In this document: one piece after another, positions 1 to 11,994 of the stretch | Layout of the letters: the number at the start of each line of letters is the position of its first letter | Numbering within the stretch: position 1 is the stretch's first letter | Assembly (NCBI GenBank): GCA_021018995.1 | Contig: CM037584.1 | Location: 147,391,317-147,455,316, forward strand | Reading direction: 5' to 3' | DNA: 64,000 nucleotides | Source of the DNA: Chloranthus sessilifolius | Lineage: Eukaryota > Streptophyta > Magnoliopsida > Chloranthales > Chloranthaceae | Notes under the pieces: generated by a model | What the model was told of the DNA's origin: nothing | The model's input: only the letters and a program-made list of their open reading frames with translations | Database searches by the model: none | Program-made: the position numbers and the translations under genes

Positions 1-281
1 ATACACATGGTCACTTAAAGCCTATTCATTTGTAAAAATTACCAATAAGTCCTAGTAACTTTAGTCTTACTGAAATGCCCTTTAGAACAGTTTTACCAAC
101 TTTCATTAAATAAATAATTCTTGTCAATTTCATAGTTTTACAAATGACATTAGGGCTATAGTTATAATCAAATATTGAGAAACTATTTCTCATAAATACA
201 AATATCGTTCCAAACATAAATATATTTAATAATATTTCATTCATTAATAAAATAACATTTTCCATAAAACACCTAACGTTA
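1..281. other. AT-rich flank, nothing recognised
   Basis: AT-rich sequence to the left of the first LTR. Short open frames exist but have no recognisable domain and no codon-like character. I see no RNA gene or repeat in it. Confidence 0.5.
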
Positions 282-1356
282 TGATGGGGACATCCGATTC
301 AAGCAACCACCCATAACATATCGGAGGCGAAAGAAGAAAATCCAAAATTTATTACAAAAATTCTCTGATTAGAGGGTCAACAACTTTCTATCCCATCACT
401 TTTATGTTTGGCTTATTTTAAAGTATCAAATAAAGTCAGATTGATGCGAAATTGGTCATATTTGAAAGTTTATCAAAGTAGCTTTCCAAAGAGCCAAAAA
501 TCGAGCAATTCCGACAAGTATAGAAGAATTTATTATCAATTTTCGGAAGCTGCACAGAAAGTAACGAGTTTCAAGACTCCTAATTGAATTAGGATTAGTC
601 ACTTTTATTATTTTATTTTAGAAAATAGGATTTGTTTCTTTTATTAGATATAAGATTAGTTTCCTTATTGTTTTAGGACTTTATTTTATTGTTTTAGAAG
701 AATTAGGATATTTCTTTTATTTAAACTAGGAATTAGAATTACATTAAGATTTCTAGTTTTATGCATTGTAAAAGTCTACATAAAGGCCATTAGTGCTAGA
801 ACTTAATTATTGGTGAATTAAAAAAATTGTTTTTGCAAACTTGAGAGTTATAAACTTTTGTGAGGGTGTGATCCTATCAAAACGGAGAGCGTTTCGTCCC
901 GCTTGCAGTTTGGTGCGAGGCCAACTCTTCTTCCATCTCTATCTGCTTTAGATCTACGGTTTGCGTAAGTAGCGTAACCTTAATTATTTATTCATCCATT
1001 AAATTTCAAATCTACCCTATTTGCCTCATAAAAATTCAAAAATCAGCCTATTCGTTCATCCCCAATTTATTGTGAGTTTTTTATTTTCATTGGTATCGAG
1101 AGAACCCGCTTGCGAGTTCGTTCGACGCCCTAAAACTATCGGAAATCTAGCCATTCTTAAGAACCCTAGTCTTCTAGATCCACGATAGGGAACGTACACG
1201 ATAGTAACGCTATTTTGGGCTGACATTTAATCATCTAATTGAATTTCTAGAATTTTATGTGGTAATTTGTTATGAGAAATTATTATTTTTAATTTATTAA
1301 ATTAGTTTTAATTCTAATCTCAGCCCTAGCATTGCATTTAATAAGTTCCCGCATCA
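282..1356 (+). repeat. 5' LTR of gypsy element A
   Basis: Starts TGATGGGGAC and ends CCCGCATCA, so it has the TG...CA termini of an LTR. It is followed after three bases by a primer-binding site. Most of it (about 570-1356) is the reverse complement of the LTRs at 18060-19141 and 21606-22688, including the stretch around 1090-1200 that reads into the agaacccgcttgcgag segment, so it is the same family. The length (1,075 bp) matches those copies (1,082-1,083 bp). No matching 3' LTR is present on the + strand in this window, so the element is incomplete here. Confidence 0.85.
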
Positions 1357-1359
1357 AAT

Positions 1360-1370
1360 TGGTATTAGAG
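1360..1370 (+). promoter_or_regulatory. Primer-binding site of element A
   Basis: TGGTATTAGAG lies three bases after the LTR end. It differs by one base from TGGTATCAGAG, the complement of the 3' end of plant initiator-methionine tRNA, the usual primer of Ty3/gypsy elements. Confidence 0.8.
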
Positions 1371-1604
1371 ATAGGTTTAGTTTTAGGGTTTTAGTGTTCA
1401 TATAAGTTTTAGAGTTTATTTCTTTTATTATTTTTTTACAACATTTTAGATTCATTATTTCAGATTTGTCTAGTTTCTGTCTAGTTCTCGTCTAGCTTCT
1501 ATCTGATGTTTTCATCCAACTTGTGTCTAGTTTTCGTCTAGATTTTGGTCTGATTTTCTGTCTAGCTTTCGTCTAGCCTTTGTCTAATTTTGTCTTACAC
1601 CTCC

Positions 1605-2575
1605 ATGAATCCCAACAAGATAGAAGCCTTACTTAGAGATCTTACATCTAGGGTGTCCACCCTTCAAACCCGGATGGATGAGAACCATACTCAGGTGCAA
1701 CAACAGTTGCAAGATCTACAAACCCGGCATGAAGGTTTACAAACCCGCGTGAAAGAAATTAATGATCTCATCGCTGAAAATCCCAATAGAGTCCACACCC
1801 ATGAACGTAGGAGGGAAGTTCCTCATCGTCACGAAATTCACACCAATCAGGATGATAAAATCATGAAATCGATAAAAATGGACGCCCCTACTTTCGATGG
1901 GAAAAGGTAACCCAAAGTCTTTCTCGAATGGGTTATCGGCATGGAAAACTACTTCGAGTGGTACACCATGTCCGAAGAGGGAAATATCCGCTTTGCTAAG
2001 GTCAAGCTTACGGGCCAAGCTAAACTTTACCCATTTCCACTTGGTAAGAGGTGAAGGACCAGTTGAGTGATAAATATGCTCCTATATCCTACGATGAACA
2101 CATTCTTGATCAGTGGCATTCATTGCATCAAGGAAATTCACCGGTCACTGAATACATCGATAAATTTGAAGAACTAAAGACCTGGCCGATGTGAATGAAC
2201 CGAAGAAAGTTACCCTATCCCGATTTTGAATGGGCCTTCACCCAAAACTGCAAAGGGAACTTATTCTGTACCCTATTGATAATTTAGACAAATGTTTCTC
2301 TAAAGTTGAAGAGCTGGAGTGATACCTCAAAACTAGTACTCCATCTATTTATAAGTCTAGTTATCGATCCAATGTGCCTGAGCCAAAGCCCAACATTAGT
2401 GCCCCGTCTGCTAGGCCCAACCCCGTTACTACACCGGTAACTCGAGTCGATAAGGGTAAGAGTTCAATGCTTGAAAGCCCCAAAACTAGCGGTCAGAACA
2501 AGTGTTACAAGTGCCACGACATCGGGCATTTTACAGTACAATGCCCATCCTGAAATCTGTTCATAGCTGAGGACA
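1605..2575 (+). pseudogene. Degenerate gag of gypsy element A
   Basis: Structural polyprotein (capsid/nucleocapsid) of a Ty3/gypsy retrotransposon. The first open stretch (ATG at 1605 to a stop at 1908) holds a coiled-coil-like segment with repeated LQTR motifs, then the conserved lead-in DAPTFDGK. In the same frame after the stop, the capsid block continues (FLEWVIGMENYFEWY, KVKLTGQAKLY), followed by several stops and frameshifts. A CCHC zinc knuckle is readable at about 2499-2549 (CYKCHDIGHFTVQCP), which in the family packages element RNA. The product cannot be made intact. It leads into the protease/RT remnant downstream. Confidence 0.8.
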
Positions 2576-3449
2576 CCGAAAATGAGCATGATGAAGGTAT
2601 TGTTGAAGTTTATGAGCCTGAGTCGTTCGCTAGTGATGAAGAAGAATGTGTAGGGGAGCGAACAATGGCGTGTCTTAGGGATATCTCATATCCCGTTGAG
2701 AAGGATAATACCTCGTTGGCTCTTATGGTTAGATGTGCTCTAGCCCAATCAAGGAGAGTGATGATTGGCGACGAGATAATATTTCCTATACCATAGCCAA
2801 ATGTGGGGAGAAAGCTTGTCGAGTCATCGTCGACAATGGGAGTTGCACCAATGTGGTTTCCGAGAGAACCCATTCTCGATTAGGGCTTGCGCCCGCAACT
2901 CTCCCAGGACCCTACAAGCTTGCCTGGGTCAACTCATCTTCCATCTCTATTTCCCAAAGGTGACAAGTTCATGTACAATTCGGCTCGTACAAGGACACCT
3001 TGTAGTGCGATGTTGTGCCTATGGATGTGGGGCATATCATCCTTGGGAGGCCACGATTGTACGACATGGACATTACACTGTTTGGGAGATCGAGCATGTG
3101 TATATTTACTTACAACGGTAACAAAATCAAGATAGATCCTTTACCTCTAAAGCCACCCACAGCGAAGCCAACCAAATCGAATGATAAAGGCCTAATAAAG
3201 ATAGAGAAAATATCTAGGGTCGTTCACATCGTTAGCGCTCTAGAGTTTGAGAGAGGTGCTAAGACGAAGGACAGCCTATGCCCTTGCCACAGTTGAAAAG
3301 TACAAAGATTCTAACATTGAGGTTTCACAAGAGGTTGAACCAATCATGAATGAGTTTGCGGATGTCTTTCCTGAAGACCTCCCAAATGAATTACCTCTAC
3401 GGGACATCCAACACGCCATTGATTTGATCCCTGGAGCTACCTTGCCAAA
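2576..3449 (+). pseudogene. Protease and RT start of gypsy element A, truncated
   Basis: An aspartic protease core is readable at about 2815-2860 (VDNGSCTNVVS, in place of the usual D-S/T-G), then, in another frame, the protease C-terminal block HIILGRPRLYDMDITLFG near 3030-3085. After a frameshift the RT N-terminus follows ([25 protein letters not shown]; about 3340-3449). The reading stops where another LTR begins at 3450. The RT catalytic region, RNase H and integrase are absent. At least three frame changes make it non-functional. The block fits a chromovirus-type gypsy polyprotein in the normal gag-PR-RT order. Confidence 0.8.
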
Positions 3450-4583
3450 TAATGTGGACATCAGATTCAAGCAACCACCAGTGACGTTTCAAAGGCGAAA
3501 GAGGAATGTGAAAATGTTTTAGTTGATTAGGATTCTTTTAATAAGTGGTTTGTTTCAATATTAGTTTCCTTATTTGAATCAATTAGAGGTCATGCACATA
3601 TATGTGATATGTGACTGTTAATCCCGTCACTTTCTACTCAACCATCAAAAAAGTGGTCATAAGTCTATCAATATGTGTCGGAATTGTGTGATTATTGTCT
3701 TGTTAGAAAGCTACTTCGATAACCTTTCAAACAAGATCAATTTCACGTCAATCGGACATCGTTTGACCCTTCAAAAGTGGTCGCGTAAATGAAAAATGAT
3801 TTCCACCGTCTGATTCCAAGCAGCCAGCAATTTTAATGGTGGAACCATCATTTACAAAAACCAAATCATAGCGTTAGATTAGAAAGTTTTAATGATTGAT
3901 TAAGAGTTTTATTTTTAGTAGTATTCTTAGGGTTTTGGTTTGCTTATTTAAAGGCTTGCAAACAACTTTATTATAGTTTTTTTATTAATGAAAATTTGAG
4001 AGTTGTTTTTGTGTAAACCCCTTAGAGAACTTGTGAAGAGTTTTCGATCGAATGAGCGAATCTTTCGAAACTGAAGAGTGTTTATGCATTTCTCGTGCGA
4101 CTTGGTGTGAAGCCGACGTGCAATCTTGGTGCGAAGCCTTGAAAATCCTTGGTGTGAAGCCTTGGACCTCTATCCCCTCATTCTATCTTTTCTCTATTTA
4201 TCATATAGTAATATTTTTCCTTTGCTTTAATAAATTCCAAAAACCCCAAAATATTATTAGTTTCAATCTTTTGATCTACCCTTTTATTTGTTGTAATCCT
4301 TCAAGCCTTATTTATTCACCCGAGAGGAATCAAGAGAATGATACCGTGATTATCGCTTGGTACCCTAAACTAGAGTGAAACTCGATTCCTTCATCAGATC
4401 CGTTTTTCTAGATCAAAAAATTTTAATGCATGCGAACGCTAAATTGAGTTTCTCTAATTGTTTAATTAAATTCTTTAAACTTCTTTATGTGTTTGGGCGA
4501 CTTTAAATATTTTCATTATTCAAATTAATTTGTGGTTAATCCCAAACTTGCATAATTAGGGTTTTAGCGTTTGTTTCACATCA
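3450..4583 (+). repeat. 5' LTR of element B
   Basis: Begins TAATGTGGACATC (matching TGATGGGGACATC of the partner at 4915, with the TG mutated) and ends TTTCACATCA. Long stretches match 4915-5815 almost base for base, for example the segment with gtgatatgtgact and the cgataacctttcaaac region. It carries an extra segment of roughly 90 bp near 3790-3880 that is absent from the partner and resembles the right end of the MITE family seen at 29479-29810. Confidence 0.75.
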
Positions 4584-4914
4584 GTTTGGTATCTTAGGGT
4601 TTGTCCCGATAGTTGCCGTAGCGGATCTTACACCTATTATAGGTCCAGCCACCACGCCCTTTGATCAATTCCTTATTACCCAAACAACCGAGCTAGGTCC
4701 CTTTAATCAATACATAACCCGTACCCTATCTGTGCAATATGAGAAAAGGATGGATGATGAGGTTCTAGAGGGATCCAAACTTCAATACCAAGGTGGATAA
4801 AAATCAGAAGTATCTCACAACATGGAAGGGCAAGCCGAGAGTTGAGCATCTGAAAGGTACCACACGTGGGTTCTACAACTAATCGAAGATGAGTTTTTCC
4901 AACCCGGGGAGAGT
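4584..4914 (+). other. Interior of element B with PBS- and PPT-like ends
   Basis: Starts with TTTGGTATCTTAG, a decayed initiator-Met primer site, and ends with the purine tract CGGGGAGAG directly before the second LTR. No coding domain is recognised in between. Confidence 0.6.
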
Positions 4915-5842
4915 TGATGGGGACATCAGATTCAAGCAGCCGCCAATGACGTTTCAAAGGCGAAAGAGAAATGTGAAAATGTTTTAGTTGATTAGGATTT
5001 TTTTAATAAGTGGTTTGTTTTAGGATTAGTTTCCTTATTTGAATCAATTAGGGGTCAGGCACATATATGTGATATGTGACTATTATTCCCGTCACTTTTT
5101 GCGCAACCATCGGAAAAGTGGTCATAAGTCTATCAATATGTGTCGAAATTGTGTAATTATTGTCTTGTTGGAAAGCTACTTCGATAACCTTTCAAACAAG
5201 ATCAATTTCACGTCAATCGAACATTGTTTGACCCTTCAAAAGTGGTCGCGTAATAAAAAACGGGATTAATGGTGAAATTAATTATGACAGTTAGATTAGA
5301 AAGTTTTAATGATTGATTATGAGTTTTATTTTAAGTAGTATTCTTAGGGTTTTGGTTTGCCTATTTCAAAACTTATAAACTTTATTATAATTTTTTTATT
5401 AATGAAAATTTGAGAGTTGCTTTTGTGCAAACCTTAGAAAACTTGTGAAGAGTTTTTGATCGAAGGAGCGAATCTTTCAAAACTTGAGGAGTGTTAATGC
5501 ATTTCTCGTGCGACTTGGTGTGAAGCCAACGTACACCATTGGTGCGAAGCCTTGAAAATCCTTGTGTGAAGCCTTGGACCTCCATCCTCTTATTCCATTT
5601 TTTCTCTATTTATCATATATTAATATTTTTCCTTTGCTTTGATAAATTGCAAAAACTCCAAAATATTATTAGTTTCAATTTTTTGACCTACCATTTTATT
5701 TGTTTTAATCCTTCAAGCCTTATTCAAGCCTTATTTATTCACCTGAGAGGTATCAAGAGACGATATCGTGATTATCGCTTGGTACACTAAACTAGAGCGA
5801 AATTTGAATCCTTCATCCAATGTTTCAAAAATCGGCATCATT
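4915..5842 (+). repeat. 3' LTR of element B, distal part lost
   Basis: Starts TGATGGGGACATC immediately after a purine tract. It matches the 5' copy to about 5815 (ggtacactaaactagagcgaaa), then diverges. A CATCA end occurs at 5842, but the last ~200 bp of the partner have no counterpart. Confidence 0.65.
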
Positions 5843-6629
5843 CAAGAACGGGTCCCCAGCCAATCTGTTTTGTTTGGGCACCTATATATATATATATATT
5901 TGGGGGGGAGGAGCTTTCATTTGCGCTCGAAGGAAGGGTTTGGGGGGCTTAGGGCTTCAGACGTCTCTTCCACTCACCGGCGACAACCAGTGAGCGCCAG
6001 TGACTACCAGCAACCACCGGCGACCCTCCGGTAAGGTTTTTTTTTTCAATTCTTTTTCCTTCTATATATATTTTTAAAAAAAAAATTTCCATCATCTGAT
6101 GTTCTTTTTTGACGCACAGGGATCCAGTGATCCTCCCACCAGCGCCCATTCAGCCTCCGGCTCCGGTAGGTTTTTTTTTCTCCTTCTCCGGTGTCCTCTG
6201 TGTACTATTTTTTTTCCAACTGTCATCTTTCCTTCTTCAAAGCTTCGGCAAGGCGGCGGCACCCTTCGGTAAGTTTTTTTTTTTTTGGTTTTTCTTCTTT
6301 TTTTTTGTTTTTTTTTTTGGCATTGGTTTTTTTTTTCTTTTTCTTCTTCTCATCTTTTGATCCTTCATTGATTGGTTGCACTGCATCCTTTCTTTTTCTC
6401 TTCTTTCCTAGAGGGTACAGAGTGTGTGTGTGCCACAGTCCAGTGACGGGTATATGTAATATATATATATATATACAGTCACACACAATCTCGCATATAT
6501 TTAATTTTTACATATATATATATATAGGGAGCCATTACTTGCACATGCTTTTCAAGTGATTAAAATATATACATTTATGATTAAACAAATATATATATAT
6601 ATAGCGGTCGCCTGGATCTTGGGGCAGCT
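5843..6629. other. Low-complexity region, no gene recognised
   Basis: Contains AT dinucleotide runs (5882-5902, 6460-6476, 6510-6526, 6588-6602), long T tracts, and short CCGGCG-rich segments, three of which are followed by gtaagg, gtaggt or gtaagt, as though they were small leader exons. The long open frames here are products of T/A homopolymers (for example a lysine-only run on the minus strand) and are not genes. Confidence 0.45.
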
Positions 6630-7192
6630 TGTCACGGTCGCGCAACCTCAGGTCAAGACTTAACGCCATGGCACTAAGTCACTGATACTTCAATACAGGC
6701 GCCCTTCGACGCTTTCAACCCGCGCGGTGCTTCGCTACCGCATGTAACAAAGCCAACCCTTCTACACATCAGCTCTGATACCACCCGCCTAGAGGACAGG
6801 AACTCCCCCAACATGGTTACCTCTATTTCGCGGCCTACCACCCAACTGTATTGTGCCCCTTACAACACGCTCATTTGCACCACTGTGCTAAACTTGGCCT
6901 ACTCAAGCTTCACCCTGTGCACTGTGCTAGTACCTCGCTGCGCAACCGTCTTGGCATGCAGCTCCACATGCCATCATGTCTTGCTCACATACCGAACCAA
7001 GCCCACAGCCCTGTGCCTCGTGCTCGCGTGCTCAACTGAGTCTCACGCAGCCTGCCTTCGTGTGCGTTCCGAATTACTAGCACTCGTTCATCCTTGGCCC
7101 ACATGCCGTCGTGCTCAACTAAGCCCCACGCAACGCTGGTGTTCTTCTCGCAAGGTTGCCCAGCTGTATGCACCGCGACGCGTAGTCCGAAG
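6630..7192 (-). repeat. GC-rich LTR-like repeat, copy A left part
   Basis: Begins TGTCACGG and is nearly the same as 13363-13941 over its whole length, including the run ending gacgcgtagtccgaag. It is cut at 7192 by the hAT element and continues at 12650. Copy B has a PBS-like sequence on the minus strand directly before its TGTCACGG, so the family is probably an LTR in minus orientation. The long open frame at 6813-7322 is a by-product of this repeat. Confidence 0.65.
7185..7192. other. Left 8-bp target duplication of hAT element
   Basis: GTCCGAAG directly before the terminal inverted repeat; its partner is GTCCGGAG at 12642-12649 (one mismatch). The unoccupied homologous site at about 13934-13941 holds a single GTCCGAAG followed by ccatac, confirming the boundaries. 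Confidence 0.9.
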
Positions 7193-7698
7193 CATGGGTC
7201 AAAATATCGGAAATCCGATACGTATCGTCCAGACCTCCAGGACGATACGTATCGGGTATCGTCTGATACATTCAATGTATCGGTTTGATACATTCAAAAA
7301 AAAAAATCTCAAAAAAATCTGAAAAAATACCAAAAAAATCTGAAAAATTATATTTATTTATTTGGTATTTATTTCAACTATTTTTGACTTATTTGATGCA
7401 TTATTTAGATTAATATATAAGCTACATGCCTATTTTGCGACTTAACCCAAGTCACATGCCTATTTTGTGACTTATTTTTTACTTAAGATCACATTTTTGA
7501 CTTAATGTAATAGATCTTCTAATATTATTTTTGACCAACTGATCACATGCATATTTTATTAACAATATTTCATAATTTGATCGACGCAGCCACGCATAAA
7601 CTAAATTACAATGTATATTGACAAAAATAAATTATATATTGTCAAAATTAATAGCTATGTTGATAAAAATAAATTTAATTGTATATGAAAAACTTACT

Positions 7699-10600
7699 TT
7701 AGAGCCACATTGAATTTCGTGGTGGTTCTTGGCCCTCATGATCATCATCGTCATCGGTGCGCGAGCTTTCCGGCCTTTGCCTATAATGTTGGCCATATTG
7801 ATAGCCATGATCATATGTGCCCCCTTGAAACTGAGGCTGTAGCAACGAATATGGCTCAGTGTAGTACGTAAAGGCCAGTCCTCCAAAAATCTGACCAACG
7901 AAGTCATATGGCATCGGGTAGGTTTGTTGTGGTTGGTAGTATGGGTTACTAGTTGCTGAATCTTCGGTATTTTGCAAACTAAATCCCTCGAAGCTAGAAG
8001 TCATATAACCCATATCTGTATCATCTTGTGGACCTTGTGGTGGTGGTGGTGGTGTTTGATATGATTCCGACGCTCCTCTTCCTTCAACCCCTCTCATTTT
8101 AAATGTAGGAGTGTCGAACTATGTTAACGGTGTTGAGTCATCGTCCTATGCCGCCATATCTCTATAAAGATCAGAGGTACCAGCATCCTCCCCTCCACCA
8201 CTAGTGCCAATGTCCCCTCCACCATCATGCCCTCCACCATCATCCTCACCACTCCCATCATCACTACAGGGCTGCGTTTCCTCATCAGATCCAACCACTG
8301 AATGACGATTCAATCTTCTCTTTCGCCTCGCTGGTTGGAAAGCTTCTCGCTACTCTTTCAAAGATTGTCCAAACCATTCTGCTCTCAAGATTCAAGACTG
8401 GCTCTTCTCTCTCTTCGATCCATTGATTCAAAGGGTCATCCTCCTCGAATATATAATCCAACTAGATGGGATCAAAATATTCACTGTCTGCAAGGTAGAA
8501 TATGATAGATGAATTAGTATAATATGTAAGTAAGACTTCATATAATTGAGGATCTAAGACTTCATGTAATTGCTTACCACGGTTGGTCCTCTGTATATTC
8601 CTGACCCTTAATCGCATGTTGTAGTGGCAGTAGACTAACTTTTCCAATCGGTCCATAGTTAGTCTATTCCTTGTCTTAGTATGAATGAGAGAGAAAGTGC
8701 TCCAATTCCGCTCGCAGTTGGACGAGGAACACGTTTGCGACAATACCCTCAATGCTACCCGCCTCAATATCGGACCATCACCTCCATAATGCATCCACCA
8801 ATCAGCGGGTTTGTCGTGTTTAATTTGGGATTGCGCCAACGGGGTCCCAAATGACCCATGTCTCTTGCGAAACATGTCAATCTATAAAGATGAAACACAG
8901 TAAGGCACATATCAATAAGTAGATGATAATATCACATGACATTTGACTTACTAGTTATAAGGTATGATACTATGATTACTTACATCTCTTATGGCTTGAC
9001 CTTGGTCTGCCAACTCAGGGAGTATTCTTTGGATTACATTCAGCAAACCGGTATACACTTCATCAGTGTCACTCATCAAGCGTCACAGATAATCGAAGGT
9101 CGGATTCAAGTAGTGCTACACATCAAATATGAGCAATTTCATCAGTATATGAAAATAATGAATAAATAAATAAAAATCACTACATAATTGTCCAACATGT
9201 TATACCTGCTGCATGCAAGTACTGGTGAAATTGTGCATCCCACCTCTTGTCGATAATCGCCCAGTATCGTTTATATTTTGTAGGGCATTTGTTTTTTATA
9301 GCCAATTTTTCCTTATCCATTGACTCATAAACGTACCCCATCGTTGGTTTCTCATCACCATCAACCAATCTCAACACTTGCACCAACGGGGTAGTGACGG
9401 CGATCAGGTGGTCGACATCTGCCCAAAACTGCGTGCTGTAGATCAAGTCAGCAACTTCAGTGCAAGCTAGTCTCTTTGCTCGTGAGAGTCCTATTTCATG
9501 TTGATTTCATTCTTCCAACGACACCATGCTTTTCAGCTCACGCCTATATCTAGCCAAACTCTGTAGGGCTAAGAACTGTGTTGCAAAACGTGTAATTGCA
9601 AGTTGGAGCAACTCATTGTTCGTGAAGGCTCTCATTAAATTGACCAGCTTGTCACTGTTGTACAGGTAGGAAGTAATCGTTCTTCCCTTCTGAATAGTTG
9701 CCTGTGCCTTGCTTCTCTTTCCTAAATCCTCAAGAATGAGGTCCACGCAATGAGCGGCACACGGGGTCCAGTACAGGTGACGTCTCTTCGTCATTAGTTT
9801 TAATCCAGCGGCTTTGTAATTTGCTGCATTATCTATTGCCACCTGCACAACCCGCTGCTCTTCAACCTCTTGAACTACCATATCCATTAGTTTAAAGAGG
9901 TAGTCGTAGCCTTACGTGTCTAAGCATCAACCGATTTCAAAAATACCGTCCCAAGATCGTCAGAACCAAAAAGTTGATCAAACTCTTTTTTGTGGGACCA
10001 GTCCATCCATCGCACATAATTGTGCAACCTCTCTCATCCCATACATCCTCAAAGCTTTTTACATAGGCAGTTATCTCATCGTACTCATCTGTTAGTAAGG
10101 GCCCAAATATCTTGTATGGAGAAGGTTTTTTAACTCCTTGACCAACTTCTGCACTTGTATCAATCATGTTTTTGAAGTACGACGACTCTGCTACTTGGCT
10201 CGGAAAGTGGTTGTATATAAAAAACTTGGCAATGGATTTTCCAAGCTTCTTCCCCATTTTTGTAAGTGAGATTGCACTCAATTTGGTTTGTTTGGAGCTT
10301 TCAGTGCGATACATGAATGGATCCATAGGTCAGAGTAATCTCTAGTAGACGGCCATAATCCCTCCCGATGTCGACTCCACGCAACCCAAGCACCAACATC
10401 CTTATCATCCTCAACAACATGTGGCCTATGACTAGATCCATCACCGGTAGCAGGCATGGATGGGCCCCTTAACCTGGACCGAAACCGATAATCGGCTTCT
10501 TCCTGATCTCGCCGCTGTTGTGCTTCTCTGACACTTTCTCTCATAGCTCTCGCTATCTGCTCATCCTCATCCTCATCATCCTCTCAAAAGTGATGTAAAC

Positions 10601-11197
10601 TCGGATCCGCCTCCTGATTCTCTCATACATTTCCCTATCACGATCGGCTTCAGCTTTTTTCTTTCCCTTTGCCGCTTGTAAACTAGCTCTGATATTTTCT
10701 TTTACTTCTCTGGGTACACTGGGACACCCTCTTGTCTCTCCCTTTACGTGAGCCAGATGCTCCTTTAACCGTGTGATACCTTCTCCCAGCAGTTTTTTTC
10801 CACAAAGCTTACATTGTATCTGGAGTCTATTACCATCTATTGCTATACCGTATTGCCACGCTGGATTCATGGATCAAAATATCGTCCGATACCGATACGT
10901 ATCGATTTTGGACCTCACCGATACGATACAATGGGTTTTTATCGCCCCCCTGAAAAAACAGTCAAATTATCGTTCAATGTATCGTTCGTATCGTTCAATG
11001 TATCGTTCGTATCGGACGAAAATTTGAAATTATCGTCCGACAATTTCAAATTATCGGTTTTAATATTTTTTTTGTTTTTTTTTTGGGAAAAATCGGAGAG
11101 TTTCGTCCGGAGCCGATACGTATCGGTTTTGGGGCTGGACGATACGTATCGAAAAAACGAGATTTTGATCATTGGCTGGACCTGTCGATCGTACCAT
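7699..11197 (-). pseudogene. hAT transposase (BED finger, DUF659-like, dimerisation domain), disrupted
   Basis: The likely original start is ATG at 11197 (MVRSTGPA...). A 307-bp MITE splits the gene a few codons later; the reading resumes at 10865 with PAWQYG. Domains in order: BED zinc finger (CKLCGKKL...HLAHVKGETRGC, about 10720-10810); linker rich in R/E; DUF659-like block (MCDGWTGPTKKSLINF, about 9945-10010); IDNAANYKAAG and TPCAAHCVDLILEDLGK (about 9720-9850); C-terminal hAT dimerisation domain (WWMHYGGDGPILRRVALRVLSQTCSSSNCERNWSTF, spread over 8690-8800); and a Q/P/Y-rich acidic tail ending at 7699. This is the standard plant hAT architecture. Frame changes near 10550, 9915 and 9500 and several stops show decay; some gaps may be introns. 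Confidence 0.85.
10868..11174. mobile_element. MITE of the same hAT family nested in its transposase gene
   Basis: Starts CATGGATCAAAATATCG and ends with the inverted counterpart (gattttgatcattg). It is packed with GATACGTATCG motifs like the ends of the host hAT and contains no coding sequence. It is flanked by GCTGGATT (10860-10867) and GCTGGACC (11175-11182), an 8-bp duplication with two changes. Removing it joins the transposase start codon region to the BED-finger frame, which is strong support for its boundaries. Confidence 0.8.
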
Positions 11198-11289
11198 ATT
11201 TATTTGTCACCTGCATGAATGAGCAAACGATTGTATTAAAGTAAACATCTAATTTACACTTGAAAATAAATTTTATTTTTTAATTATTG

Positions 11290-11640
11290 CTATTTTAAAA
11301 ATATTAGATTATATTTTATTAAATTTATTTGATATTATTCTAATTTTTATAAAATTTAGATTACATTTAAAATTTTATTTTATATTATTCTAATTTATAA
11401 ATATTTATTTGATATTATTATAATTTATGAATATTTATTTTATATTATTATAATTTATGAATGTTTATTTGATATTATTATAATTTATGAATATTTATTT
11501 GATATTATTATAATTTATGAATATTTATTTGATATTATTTTAATTTTTGAATATTTATTTGATATTATTATAATTTTTGAATATTTATTTGATATTATTA
11601 TAATTTTTAAAAATTTATTTAAAATTTATTCCATATTATT
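11290..11640. repeat. AT-only tandem repeat, ~30-bp unit
   Basis: About eight to nine imperfect copies of a 30-bp unit (core atttatttgatattattat) inside the AT-rich 5' part of the hAT element. No coding content. Confidence 0.8.
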
Positions 11641-11679
11641 CTAATGTTTTATAGGACATATCCCATAATATTAATTATT

Positions 11680-11880
11680 TTAATTATATATGACGGTCAC
11701 ATATAATCAATATGGGTCACATATAATTAAATTTATTATTAAAATTAATATGGGTCGCATATAATTTAATATGTGACCCATAAATTTAATTATATGTGAC
11801 CCATATTAATTTTAAGTTTAAATTATATGTGACCCATATTTTATATGACCCATATTGATTACATGTGACCGATAATTATA
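11680..11880. repeat. Cluster of inverted and direct TATGTGACCCATAT motifs
   Basis: The motif ATATGTGACCCATATT and its reverse complement AATATGGGTCACATAT occur at least seven times in both orientations over 200 bp. This gives several alternative stem-loops. It lies inside the hAT element, upstream of the transposase start. Confidence 0.75.
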
Positions 11881-11994
11881 ATTATTTATATTATTTTTGA
11901 CCCATAATTTTAATTAATTTAAATATTTTAAATTATTTTTCCCCTTTTCTTAATTTAAATAATTTAAATATTTTAATTATTTTTTACCCATTAA

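Larger units (their letters stand above)
3450..5842 (+). mobile_element. Short LTR retrotransposon B nested in element A
   Basis: Two direct LTR-like copies (3450-4583 and 4915-about 5842) flank only about 330 bp. The insertion lies exactly at a break in the element A RT reading frame. The interior shows a primer-site-like sequence after the first copy and a purine tract before the second, and no recognisable gag or pol, so it is a non-autonomous element (TRIM/LARD-like) or a heavily deleted one. The distal part of the second LTR is missing or rearranged after about 5820, so no target duplication can be verified. Confidence 0.7.

Noticed and set aside
6109..6559. Open frames with long F/L/S or K/E runs on both strands
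   Set aside because: They follow T and A homopolymer tracts; no domain, no conserved start context.
6813..7322. 169-residue + frame and its relatives at 13573-14096 and 14188-14655
   Set aside because: They lie in the GC-rich LTR-like repeat, occur in several frames and both strands at once, and have no recognisable domain; the frame runs into the hAT end.
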